Origin: Diadema setosum
Taxonomy: Eukaryota > Echinodermata > Echinoidea > Diadematoida > Diadematidae
Reading direction: 5' to 3'
DNA: 64,000 nucleotides
Assembly (NCBI GenBank): GCA_033980235.1
Contig: CM067075.1
Coordinates: 17,682,844-17,746,843, forward strand
Position numbers and translations under genes: made by a program. Shown one piece after another: positions 23,397-33,147 of the stretch. The first letter of the stretch is position 1. Every line of letters begins with the position of its first letter. The notes under the pieces are model-generated. The model saw nothing but the letters and a program-made list of their open reading frames with translations, searched no databases and had not been told where the DNA came from.

Positions 23397-24109
23397 GTAT
23401 ATGTTTTGATTTAATTTTGCACATTGCACACAGCCCAGATGTTTGCTTTATATCTTAGCGTTGTTTTGTTTTTCTAATTTCATGTACATTTGTGATAAAA
23501 TTCGCGTTAAATACTCCCGATTAATCACGAGCACCGATCGAGCCCCTCTCGTGTATTGGAGTGGCCTAGGCAGGTGGACAGCCAATCACGGCCCCTCCTT
23601 GCCGAGAAGTCTGCTCAAGGTACCGAGCCGGACTGGCCAGAAAATACGATCGTCGATTGGGCAACTCGAACCGAGGCCAGTGAGGGAGATTTATTTGATT
23701 TGATATGATATATTAATTTTGAATTATTTGCAATAAAATGAAAATAATATAGGGTAAAATTTGGAAATTTATAGAAATTTTATGAATATAGATTTGGCGT
23801 AAATATTCCTCGAGGAATGATAAACGCCAAATAAATTCAAATAACAACAACAACAACAAACAACAGAACACCTGTGAACATTGGAACATACAGAAGACAG
23901 TGCTCTTCTTTGTATAGCGGTTAGTCTCGATTCAGAAGTATAGGGATATAACAACGAGACCATATTGGTTGAAAATTCATTTATTATGACTAAGCTACTC
24001 ATTTGAAAATGCTATCATAGCTTGATAAGCATATCTATGCCCGACAAACAAAATGACACCAAAAAGGTTTTGCCACCTCAGGTGGTACCCTGGCCTGGCC
24101 CATGGACTA

Positions 24110-24804
24110 TTGAGCCTGTGGCTGTGTTGCATTGCATAATATCATGATACGTTCTCGGACGGACTCTCATTATGGTAATAAACGGCGCGGTCATACAAGG
24201 GCATTTACGTACAGTGTCAGGGGCGTTCGCCATTAATTGGCGTGCCCAAATGAAAACAACGAATGCTGTTATTAACTGTATTTTGCACAACTGCAGGATA
24301 CTATGCAGCTCAGGTACGTCATTTAGTTTACTCTCAAGTCGGGTATCATTGTACTCAGACTGTTTAGGACGGCTAATTAAATTTTGTCCTTGCCGATCGT
24401 GCCGCTGTCCATTCGTTTACTGCTTAGCTGCTGTAAAACATAAAGTATTCATAAGACGAGCGGACGTGGGGGAAAACCTCGCTTTGCCGACCGCCTATTT
24501 TTGAACTGAAGTTTCGAGTGGAAAAAAAAATGGGTGGTTCTATGGTCCATCATACCAAGTTTTTGTTATAAAAATAAAAAGGAGGGAGCAAATGAAGACA
24601 AAAATATTCTTTTCTTTCTCCCACAACGTGGGAAAAGAAATATCAAAGAAAAAATACGAGGCCCTGAGACCCATGGATTCCCACGGGTGCCTCATACTTA
24701 TTAAACCTAATGACTAACTCCCTCTCCCCAAATAATAATGATTATATAATAATAATGATAATAATAAAATATCAATAATAATAATAATAATGATAATGAT
24801 GATG

Positions 24805-24840
<36 letters not shown>

Positions 24841-26280
24841 TAATGATAATAATAATGATAATAATATAATGATGATAAAAATAATTATTATAATAATAAC
24901 AATAATAAAAGTGTACAGTCTGAAGCAGATAAACGGGTGGTTCTTTGATCTATCAAACCAAGCTTTTTTTTTTTTAAAGCAAAAGGAGGGAGCAAATGAA
25001 GACGAAAATATTTTATTTTCTCTCGGCACAATAGCAACAAAAACACTAGGGGGTCTATGAAGTAGCACAATATTACGTATGTTAGTGCAGTGAAGTAGTT
25101 TTTTTACAGCTTGCGCAGGATTTTCTTCAGGAAAGCTTTTTATCTAGAGCAGAAAAATGGGGGAAACTGATTTTTACAATTTTTAACAAATTAACATTTC
25201 CTCCTCCCTTGGTTCATTCCTATATTATGACTCTACTCTCGATCTCTTCTCCCCTAAATAATTATAATGTTATAGTAATAATAATAATAAAAACAATAAT
25301 AACAATTGAACAGTATAAATGAGATAAACGTGTGCTTCCCACACCCTCGCCGAGGATCTTACATCTTCACATTAATGTGCCCCCGTCGAGATTTTGCCCC
25401 AACCCCTCCCCCCCCCCCCCCCAAAAAAAAAGAGTGTTCCGGCGCGCGTGATCTGAAGACAGTATATGTGCCAAACTGAATCAGCCTCACAGATTATAGA
25501 AAGACAATGACTGATTCGAGTCTCATTGTGTATATAAAATGGCCAGCCACTCTAAGGAAGATATGTCTTTATGATGGTTATTACTTCTCGCCATCCCTAC
25601 TTGTAAAAAGATGAGAGGTATGGATAATGGTAAAGACATGGAGATGCGTGAATATAAATTGTGCAAAGATTGATGACATAAAAATCAAAATTACTTTACG
25701 CACCTGACGTAGTAATTCATAAAGAACCATACGTTGTCTGAAATCGGCGGAAAAGTGATAGTTAAATCGGCATTTCAGGAGGCTACAGCTTCAAACACTT
25801 TCGCAACATAGGCCTACATCTTTGATTTACACTTTTGCACATATTTCTGGACGGGATTGACTTTTGCTTTTTATGTTTAACCATTAGGGGAAATTTCATT
25901 TCATTTAATAAATAAGCAAGCAAACTATACCAGCTATTTCGATAAAGTTCAAAATGAATCTTCAGATTGCTCAGAAATATGGCGACATCAAACGCCGAGA
26001 TCAAGACACAAATGTGCGCATGTAATTTGTTTGTGCTTTTGCATCCCTAGAAAAGGGACAGCAATTAAATTGATCTCCTGCTCTCGAATCTCCTTGATTA
26101 GAGACACCAAAAAGTGTCGCACGGTATTGCGGTTTTACTCAAATCATAATTTATCTTTTATAGATTATTATAATGTCTTTGAAATCAAATCACACAAGCA
26201 CATATCATTTGATCGTAACGTGGAATGGAGGTTTGACCATCTTTTATTTTGGTAAACATGTCCATTAGGCCTATAATATA
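24110..26280. other. Intron 3 middle: trinucleotide repeats and short duplicated fragments
   Basis: An (AAT)n/(ATG)n tract of about 170 bp lies at 24735-24905. Sequence beside it is duplicated: GGGTGGTTCT, CCAAGTTTTT/CCAAGCTTTT and GGAGGGAGCAAATGAAGAC occur at about 24530-24600 and 24935-25000. A C run with A tail lies at about 25408-25431. No exon was recognised. Confidence 0.55.
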
Positions 26281-26299
26281 TCAAATTTCAAAAGAGATT

Positions 26300-26655
26300 A
26301 TCTTTTGGTGGCCCGATCGGGCAACTGAAGTTCAAAATGGATTGTTATGCTTGCTTTTGATTCGAACCACCAAAATTTAAGGTTTAAAGATTTTTCGAAT
26401 TTTGCATAATGTTTACTTACTTCTAATCACTTGAGTTACTATAACAATGTATAACTATCGTAAGGTGCTACAATCATTGTACATTCTTTTCTTCGTACAT
26501 AGTTTTACGCACCTTATTTTCTGTTACAAAAAAAAAAGAAGTGATGTGTACATGTTCTTGTCGAAAAAAGTGAAATAAAAATTGAATTGAATTGAACTGA
26601 ATTTTAGTGTCCCTAACGGGCCACCAGAGTGAAAAAAGCTATGTGTCGAGCCCTG
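26300..26655. mobile_element. Diverged copy of the CAGGGCTCGACAC MITE family
   Basis: The right end GTGTCGAGCCCTG (to 26655) and the internal GGTGGCCCGATCGGGC near 26308 and GGGCCACCAGAG near 26618 match the elements at 507-804 and 34064-34220. The left end is not clear and no target duplication was confirmed. Confidence 0.6.
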
Positions 26656-26678
26656 CATAAATGTATATATAGTATATA

Positions 26679-26683
<5 letters not shown>

Positions 26684-26719
<36 letters not shown>
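26684..26719. repeat. (TA)n microsatellite
   Basis: A pure TA tract at the left side of the hairpin element that follows. Similar TA tracts separate all the hairpin units between here and 29 kb. Confidence 0.95.
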
Positions 26720-26721
<2 letters not shown>

Positions 26722-26833
26722 GGTATTATCATCCGCGTGTTGGAATAAGAGCATGAAGACGATGAAGACAAACAAGTTGACATAATGCATTAGAATCCAA
26801 CTTCATTTATTTGTAAACCAAATTTTCGACCCT

Positions 26834-27365
26834 AAATTTTGAGCTAACATCCGTGCGTGTTGGTATGTATTTTGCGCGGCTGCATCATGGTAAACGATCA
26901 GTTTGATTTTAAAATGTCTATGTCTTACTTCTTATGCATTTTATGATACATTGTTACGTCATAATTGAGTTTAAGGATTTTGCACTCATGAAGATAGCGC
27001 AAATTTTGAGCTAACAACCGTGCGTGTTGGTATGTATTTTGCGCGGCTGGTAAACGATCAGTTTGATTTGAAAATGTCTATGTCTTACTTCTTATGCATT
27101 TTATGATGCATTTTATGATACATTGTTACGTCATAATTGAGTTTAAGGATTTTGCACTTATGAAGATAGCGCAAATTATGAGCTAACAACCGTGCGTGTT
27201 GGTATGTATTTTGCGTGGCTGGTAAACGATCAGTTTGATTTGAAAATGTCTATGTCCTACTTCTTATGCATTTTATGATGCATTGTTACGTCATAATTGA
27301 GTTTAAGGATTTTGCACTCATGAAGATAGCGCAAATTTTAAGCTAACAACCGTGCGTGTTGGTTG
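26834..27365. repeat. Tandem repeat, unit about 167 bp
   Basis: The copies begin AAATT(T/A)T(G/A)AGCTAACA at 26834, 27001, 27173 and 27333. Each carries GTGTTGGTATGTATTTTGCG, AACGATCAGTTTGATTT and CATTGTTACGTCATAATTGA. One copy has an 18-bp internal duplication of TTATGCATTTTATGAT. Confidence 0.9.
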
Positions 27366-27464
27366 CTAACCTAGCTCAAACTCTAAGCTGACAACCAGGC
27401 GCGTTTCTTTGTTATTATTATTATTTATCTGTGCTGAGCTTCAAATACAAATATCACTGTTACC

Positions 27465-27492
27465 CTGAGGAAGATCCGTGCAAGGGTCGAAA
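27465..27492 (+). ncRNA. Candidate hammerhead ribozyme core 2
   Basis: CTGAGGA (27465-27471; N is variable in CUGANGA) and GAAA (27489-27492) flank a hairpin with GATCC pairing to GGGTC (one G-U) around GTGCAA. The GAAA begins at the start of the 76-bp right arm. The other half of the ribozyme (stem III and cleavage triplet) was not confirmed. Confidence 0.45.
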
Positions 27493-27580
27493 ATTTGGTT
27501 TACAAATAAATGAAGTTGGATTCTAATGCATTATGTCAACTTGTTTGTCTTCATCGTCTATGAGATTAAAACCTAAAATG

Positions 27581-27635
<55 letters not shown>

Positions 27636-27666
27636 AATTGCTCCGCGTATAGGCAGTACTAGAAAT

Positions 27667-27858
27667 AGCAATAATAATGTCACAACAGAGAAATGCATTA
27701 AATGCCAATCTTGATTTTAATAAATAATCCGAATTTTCGAGGATCCTTCCTCTGCACTAGTCATCCCTGATGAAGAGGAAGGATCCTCGAAAATTCGGAT
27801 TATTCATTAAAATCAAGATTGGCATTTAATGCATTTCTCTGTTGTGACATTGTTATTG

Positions 27859-27860
<2 letters not shown>
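27667..27860. mobile_element. Near-perfect 87-bp-arm hairpin with hammerhead-like core
   Basis: The arms 27667-27753 and 27774-27860 are inverted repeats with only a few mismatches and a 20-nt loop. They contain ATGCATTAAATGCCAATCTT and CGAATTTTCGAGGATCCTTC. (TA)n tracts lie on both sides (27585-27632 and 27862-27900). The loop and right arm contain a hammerhead-like core. Such arms are often hard to clone and sequence, so misassembly is possible but the unit matches the neighbouring design. Confidence 0.75.
27767..27792 (+). ncRNA. Candidate hammerhead ribozyme core 3
   Basis: CTGATGA (27767-27773) and GAAA (27789-27792) surround a perfect stem II, GAGGA/TCCTC with loop AGGA. Of the three cores in the window this one matches the consensus best. 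The 87-bp inverted arms could supply or compete with stems I and III. Confidence 0.5.
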
Positions 27861-27908
<48 letters not shown>

Positions 27909-27939
27909 ATATAATACATGTATATATATATATATATAT

Positions 27940-28290
27940 GAGATTAAAACCTAAAATGGCATTAAAACGCTTTATCCTGGCGAGGAAAGCGCATGTTTTT
28001 GAAACAAGACACCAAACAGGTTAGTCATCGCATTCTTCATCAGCGACCAGGATGCGATGTGATGTTAGATTAAAAATCCGTTTCTGAAGCAGAACATACA
28101 CACAAGGGTATACGTCTGCTCCTGGTCGGACGGATTTCAAAACTAACCTGCTTGTGATGGAATGCGTCTAAACTGGTGGTAGTTGTTGCCACAGTGCATG
28201 GTAACCGCGCAGTTTGTATGTGCGCGTTTGGCGTAGCAACGACGCATCCATGGACTGGTTCCCTCCACGAAGAGCCAAAGATGAAAGGAT
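27940..28290. repeat. 351-bp direct repeat, copy 1
   Basis: It starts GAGATTAAAACCTAAAATGG and ends AGAGCCAAAGATGAAAGGAT. It appears identical over its length to copy 2 at 28636-28986, with 345 bp between the copies (including GACTTTCCTGATAGTCAA repeats at about 28505-28610). A 21-bp piece of its start also occurs at 27561-27581. It follows a (TA)n tract. Confidence 0.9.
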
Positions 28291-28635
28291 GAAATCAGTT
28301 TAAAAAACATGACAAACATGAATCCCTGATAGCTTTTCAATGGACTTACATTGCCAACGTCATGCTCCGATTTACTATCACGAAGATAAACGGTTCAGAG
28401 ACCCACCTCATCTTGTCTTTCACTGACGCAAACTCACACCTCCGGCCCCCATAGAGACATCCCAGCCAGTATATAGTTGTGCCTTGTCCGTGATGGAATA
28501 CTGTATCAGACTTTCCTGATAGTCAACGGTCTTTCCCGTAGTCAATCAGACTTTTCCTGATAGTCAATCAGACTTTACCTGATAGTCAACCAGCCTTTCC
28601 TGGTAGTCACTGATCAATAACGAACAGAAGTGAAT
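28291..28635. repeat. 345-bp spacer between direct repeats, with short tandem GTCA units
   Basis: It contains four to five copies of an about 25-bp unit (TCAGACTTTCCTGATAGTCA) at 28505-28615. No protein is encoded. The direct-repeat/spacer/direct-repeat layout resembles a short terminal-repeat element. Confidence 0.7.
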
Positions 28636-28986
28636 GAGATTAAAACCTAAAATGGCATTAAAACGCTTTATCCTGGCGAGGAAAGCGCATGTTTTTGAAA
28701 CAAGACACCAAACAGGTTAGTCATCGCATTCTTCATCAGCGACCAGGATGCGATGTGATGTTAGATTAAAAATCCGTTTCTGAAGCAGAACATACACACA
28801 AGGGTATACGTCTGCTCCTGGTCGGACGGATTTCAAAACTAACCTGCTTGTGATGGAATGCGTCTAAACTGGTGGTAGTTGTTGCCACAGTGCATGGTAA
28901 CCGCGCAGTTTGTATGTGCGCGTTTGGCGTAGCAACGACGCATCCATGGACTGGTTCCCTCCACGAAGAGCCAAAGATGAAAGGAT
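28636..28986. repeat. 351-bp direct repeat, copy 2
   Basis: Same sequence as 27940-28290. It is followed within 12 bp by an AT microsatellite (28998-29061) and a GT tract. Confidence 0.9.
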
Positions 28987-28996
28987 ATCTCCTCAA

Positions 28997-28997
<1 letters not shown>

Positions 28998-29064
<67 letters not shown>

Positions 29065-29147
29065 GTGTGTGTGTATGTGTGTGTTCTAGATTATACATGA
29101 GTGATCCCTTCCTGTTATCATCGAGTACAGTTGTGTAGAACACAGAT
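28998..29147. repeat. (AT)n/(GT)n tract plus 88-bp unit duplicated at 29860-29947
   Basis: After (AT)n, the segment from TATATACATGTGTGTG through TAGATTATACATGAGTGATC, TTGTGTAGAACACAGATC to CTATCT recurs at 29860-29947, also after an (AT)n tract (29794-29845). The second copy ends 27 bp before the last exon of the GTPase gene. Confidence 0.9.
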
Positions 29148-29787
29148 CTATCTGTAATTGTAATTTGTACTTTGCAATGTACTATGTTCAAAAACACTCT
29201 TGAACAATTTTCAGATTTCGTTTCTTTCTTAAGAGAAGAAAACGGTGAGTTCATGTGAAGCATGTTCCTAGAAGTATTATTTCGTTAATGATTTGTTTTT
29301 ACCCATCTCCTCAACTGCAAGGTAATACGGTACCTATAAAGTCATAGGTCAAAGGTGTTGAGCTTTACTTCCCATTTTAAAGTAAATCCATAAGAGCTGG
29401 AGCATTTTCTTTAAAAAGTTGGCATTTTAAGTTTTTTTACAGAATGGATTTCTTGTTGCAGTAGAATTTTGGTTTTTTTTTTATGAGCTTGATGGAGTAT
29501 TAGACAAATGTATCAAGTGTTCGCAAAAACTTTGCTAATGTCAAAACAGTACATTTGCCAAGTTTTGATTGTATTTTGTTTTAATCATCAGGGGTTTGTT
29601 TTATCATGGTCATATAGAGGAAAGAAACTAAATTATAAAAAAGCCGTCATATAAGAGGAGATACTGTAGGACACGATTACATTTCATCAAAAGTTGTGAT
29701 TTTCAAACATTTCCAAACTACAATTGATGAATATTTCTCCCCAGGGCACAGAAAGAAAGTAGTTTTTGTCTTTTTTTTCACGTCAGT

Positions 29788-29857
<70 letters not shown>

Positions 29858-29974
29858 CATGTGTGTGTGTGTGTGTGTTCTAGATTATACATGAGTGATC
29901 CCTTCCTGTTATCATCGAGTACAGTTGTGTAGAACACAGATCTATCTTTCAGAGTTTTGTACCTTTATCGTCAG

Positions 29975-30181
29975 GGAAGTACAACTGCACAACAGATCAA
30001 GGCAGTGGGTTATGTTGAGAGCTCAGCGAGGACCAACACAGCAGGGGTACAGGAGGTGTTTGAGATGGCTGCTCTCGCCACCATCGGCAAGCTCAGTCTT
30101 CAGAAATCTTATACCGACCTCCCTCACGATGGCAAAAGTAGGCCTACTTCTCTGTCGGAGTCGCTGCGCTTGGTGAAGTAA
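29975..30181 (+). CDS. Rho-family small GTPase (Rnd-like), last visible coding exon
   Basis: The acceptor TTTATCGTCAG| keeps phase 0 from the exon ending at 16045 and gives ...PVSHHK|GSTTAQQIKAVGYVESSA. This aligns with Rho PVxxEEGxxMAxxIGAxxYxECSA. SSA is the SAK/L nucleotide-binding motif and VQEVFEMAALA is the final helix. The tail KSYTDLPHDGKSRPTSLSES ends LRLVK and a TAA at 30179-30181, with no Cys and no CAAX prenylation box, unlike most Rho and Rnd proteins. A GGCAAAA|GTAGGC sequence at about 30130-30142 could act as an alternative donor to a tail exon not seen here. The four exons give 179 residues; with the missing N-terminal part the protein would be about 210 residues. Confidence 0.9.
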   Translation, partial: GSTTAQQIKAVGYVESSARTNTAGVQEVFEMAALATIGKLSLQKSYTDLPHDGKSRPTSLSESLRLVK

Positions 30182-31345
30182 TGTCCGGATGCAGTGTCGT
30201 CGAGAGTCAGGGTTAAATCCACGTCAGTCATCGAGAAGGACCCACAGTCCTGTCCTATCTTGTGACCGACCCATGCAAACCTAAGCAACAGTGAGATACC
30301 ATATAGCATTGACAGGCATGAAGGGTCAAAGGGGAAGGGTGATGGTAACGGAAACTGGCAGATAAATGTCCTTGTCAGTCACCTGTTGAAATCCAAAGTC
30401 CAAGGCACACTGATTCATGGGAATGATGTTATAGGCTGTTTGGTGGAATTACAAATATTGGAAAGTATAATTTGGCAAGGGTTTGACCAGCAAGGCTTTT
30501 TTGCATTTGCCTAAACTTAACATTCTAACATTCAATAGACATTTTTGTTTTTCAATTCTAAAACGTCATTTAAAACTTTAAATGTGATAATAATATTGAC
30601 GTTATAATCGTATCCAATAAGATGAAAGTTAACTTTTGTAGACACGGTACACCCACATATTTTTGGCAATTTTTCTTTACGTGTCGAGGTATATTTTCAA
30701 CCTATAAAAAGTCATTCAAATTAATGAAATCGCTACTAAAGTGCTGATTGATTCGGTGCTTATCTACATCGATTTAGGGCTATTTGTCAGTTTCAGGCAT
30801 GTTTTAAACAAAAATGAACTTGCGTCGACCAGGAGACCAGAGTGGTCCATCATAACACTTAGTGGAAAGTATCCATGATTTCATTATTTTGCATTGAATG
30901 TAACAATCTTTTTCTATTGATATTGCCAAATTGTACTGTTGCTGCCAGGTGGATGTTCTGGCACGCACCTTTTACAGTATAAGGATTATTAGTCCGGGAG
31001 CCAGCGGGGTCAGCCTAGCTGAAAAGGTTACCAATTTTTATGTATTTAGCAATTTAGTGCATATGCCCCTGAGTATGGAAATGCAAGTCTGGCTGGTCAT
31101 AGGTGATGGGTGTGGCCAGGAGGGCCATAAAAAGGACCCCCCAAAATTAGGCTAGCCTAGCTGAAAAAGTAACCTCTTGAAACCTGTGGGACATTGTCAG
31201 GCATAACCCTGGCCAAGATTCAATAAAACACCATTGCCAGACATTTTGGGTGGTGGAGCGTAGCCGCCAGACGCGAAATATTGGCATGCCAGAATATCTA
31301 GCCTAACTGAAAAAGTAACCCCATGAAAACCACTGGAACTTGTTC
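30182..31345. other. 3' flank of the Rho-family gene
   Basis: The sequence after the stop is presumed 3' UTR and intergenic. No polyadenylation site could be chosen with confidence. A TTAA-MITE fragment lies at about 30325-30420. A TIR-like piece of the tRNA-headed repeat lies at about 30757-30800. A short duplicated phrase (CTAGCCTAGCTGAAAAAGTAACC) recurs at about 31150 and 31300. Confidence 0.5.
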
Positions 31346-31445
31346 GTTATGAATGAATGAATTTGTGATATCAGAAATTCGAATTCTTGATATCAAAAAT
31401 AGGTTTCACGTGAAAAACCAATGGTAATTCGTGATATCACAAAGT

Positions 31446-32670
31446 GAATTTTTAATGCGCTGAAATTCAACTGTGAATTCGAGCGTTAGTTGAGCGCAGA
31501 AATACACAGGAATTCGAGCGTTACTTCAGTGCAGTAAATCCCAGTGAATTCGAGCGTCGGTTGAGCGCAGAAATAGACAGGGATTTCGAGCGTTAGTTCA
31601 GTGCAGAAAATCGCTGTGAATTCGATCATTAGTTTAGCGCAGAAATACAAAGGGGATTCGAGCGTTAGTTTTGCGCTGAAATTCAACTGTGAATTCGAGC
31701 GTTAGTTGAGCGCTGAAATACACAGGAATTCGAGCGTTAGTTCAGTGCAGTAAATCCCTGTGAATTCGAGCGTCGGTTGAGCGCAGAAATAGACAGGGAT
31801 TTCGAGCGTTAGTTCAGTGCAGTAAATCCCTGTGAATTCGAGCGTCGGTTGAGCGCAGAAATAGACAGGGATTTCGAGCGTTAGTTCAGTGCAGAAAATC
31901 GCTGTGAATTCGATCATTAGTTTAGCGCAGAAATACAAAGGGGATTCGAGCGTTAGTTTTGCGCTGAAATTCAACTGTGAATTCGAGCGTTAGTTGAGCG
32001 CTGAAATACACAGGGAGTTCGAGCGTTAGTTCAGTGCAGTAAATCCCTGTGAATTCGAGCGTCGGTTGAGCGCAGAAATAGACAGGGATTTCGAGCGTTA
32101 GTTCAGTGCAGAAAATCGCTGTGAATTCGATCATTAGTTTAGCGCAGAAATACAAAGGGGATTCGAGCGTTAGTTTTGCGCTGAAATTCAACTGTGAATT
32201 CGAGCGTTAGTTGAGCGCTGAAATACACAGGGGGTTCGAGCGTTAGTTCAGTGCAGTAAATCCCTGTGAATTCGAGCGTCGGTTGAGCGCAGAAATAGAC
32301 AGGGATTTCGAGCGTTAGTTCAGTGCAGAAAATCGCTGTGAATTCGATCATTAGTTTAGCGCAGAAATACAAAGGGGATTCGAGCGTTAGTTTTGCGCTG
32401 AAATTCAACTGTGAATTCGAGCGTTAGTCGAGCGCTGAAATACACAGGGAGTTCGAGCGTCAGTTCATATTGCAGCGCAGAAAATCGCAGTGAATTCGAG
32501 CATTAGTTTAGCGCAGAAATGCAAAGTGAATTCGAGCGTTAATTTTGCGCTGAAATTCAACTGTGAATATTCGAGCGTTAGCTGAGCGCTGAAATACACA
32601 GGGAGTTCGAGCGTCAGTTGATCAGTGCAGAAAATCGCTGTGAATTCGAGCATTAGTTTAGCGCAGAAAT
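31446..32670. repeat. 36-bp tandem repeat with 217-bp higher-order period
   Basis: The basic unit is about 36 bp, each with an EcoRI-like GAATTCGAGC or a one-base variant. Six variant units form a 217-bp block repeated with almost no change (equivalent points at 31974, 32191 and 32408). An extra two-unit step (288 bp) separates the first pair. This pattern implies recent unequal exchange or replication slippage. Confidence 0.9.
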
Positions 32671-33147
32671 CAGCGGCGAGTATGAGGGGGGGGGGGAAGG
32701 AGAATATAATATGTGACTTTGACGTAATTAACAATACATCAATAACGAAATTTACAAAATGAAACACGGATTGCCAAAACTCTTCATTTAGTTTTTTTTT
32801 TTCTTTTACTATCGTTATATTTTATGTAAAGATAACACATGAAATTCCATCGGAATTTCTGCGCTAAACTAAGAACGCTCGAATTCACAGCTGAATTTCA
32901 GCACAAAACTAACGCTCGAATTCCTTAGCTGTGTATTTCTGCGCTCAACTAACGCTCGAATTACGGTTAATTAATGCTCGAATTCCTTGTGTATTTCTGC
33001 GCTCAACTAACGCTCGAATTCACAGTTGAATTTCAGCGCAAAACTAATGCTCGAATTCCCTTTGTATTAAATTTTTTGTGTGCTAAACTAATGCTCGAAT
33101 TCACAACGATTTTCTGCACTGAACTAAATCTCAAATTCCCTGTGCAG

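Larger units (their letters stand above)
17935..23860 (+). mobile_element. Non-LTR retrotransposon with RNase H domain (I/Jockey-like), inactivated
   Basis: The order is a GC-richer 5' leader, ORF1 (zinc-knuckle protein), ORF2 (endonuclease, reverse transcriptase, RNase H, CCHC), a 3' UTR with CAATAAAATG, and an (AAC)n-rich tail at about 23842-23862. The RNase H domain and APE-type endonuclease place it in the I/Jockey group of LINEs; finer clade assignment needs a tree. Frames are broken at about 18.44, 19.70, 21.845, 22.26 and 23.107 kb, so this copy cannot move by itself. Reading frames between breaks are long and motifs intact, suggesting fairly recent loss. It lies sense within intron 3 of the GTPase gene. 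The 5' boundary is approximate. Confidence 0.85.
17123..24107. mobile_element. Long inverted-repeat element interrupted by a non-LTR retrotransposon
   Basis: About 260 bp at the left (17123-17383: AGTCCATGGGCCA ... ACCACCTGAGGTGGCAAAA ... ACAGGTGTTCTGTTGT) is repeated inverted at the right (about 23866-24107). The arms are clearly related but diverged. Inside the left arm is a second inverted pair (GCGCTTAGTCTTTATTCAAG at about 17390 against CTTGAATAAAGACTAAGCGC at about 17905) and a (GTT)n tract at 17763-17791. Between the arms lies the retrotransposon. Either it inserted into an older DNA element, or two copies of a repeat flank it by chance; the first is favoured. Confidence 0.65.
26758..27558. 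mobile_element. Hairpin element with 76-bp inverted ends, tandem core and hammerhead-like motif
   Basis: The arms 26758-26833 and 27483-27558 are perfect or near-perfect inverted repeats of 76 bp (GACGATGAAGACAAACAAG ... TTTTCGACCCT). Between them is a 160-172-bp tandem repeat, about three and a half copies starting at 26834, 27001, 27173 and 27333 (AAATTTTGAGCTAACAACCG). Next to the right arm is a hammerhead-like core (27465-27492). The unit lies between two (TA)n tracts, as if (TA)n were the preferred target. No protein is encoded. Confidence 0.75.

Noticed and set aside
28014..28060. Hammerhead-like GCTGATGAAG on the - strand of the 351-bp repeat
   Set aside because: No GAAA follows a stem II hairpin at the needed distance, so the core is incomplete.
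28766..29938. Open frames rich in Tyr-Ile repeats
   Set aside because: They are translations of (TA)n and (GT)n microsatellites.
29955..29974. Acceptor at CTATCTTTCAG (29952) for the last GTPase exon
   Set aside because: It would add VLYLYRQ and break phase 0 from the exon ending at 16045; the acceptor at 29974 gives a seamless Rho alignment. RNA would decide.
31486..32408. Four - strand open frames repeating CAQPTLEFTGIYC, looking like a repeat protein
   Set aside because: They follow the 36-bp satellite, whose unit length happens to be a multiple of three. The complement array has no matching frames and there is no start or signal context.
31446..32670. Regular short repeats resembling a CRISPR array
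   Set aside because: There are no unique spacers, the unit is contiguous with a higher-order period, and the genome is animal.
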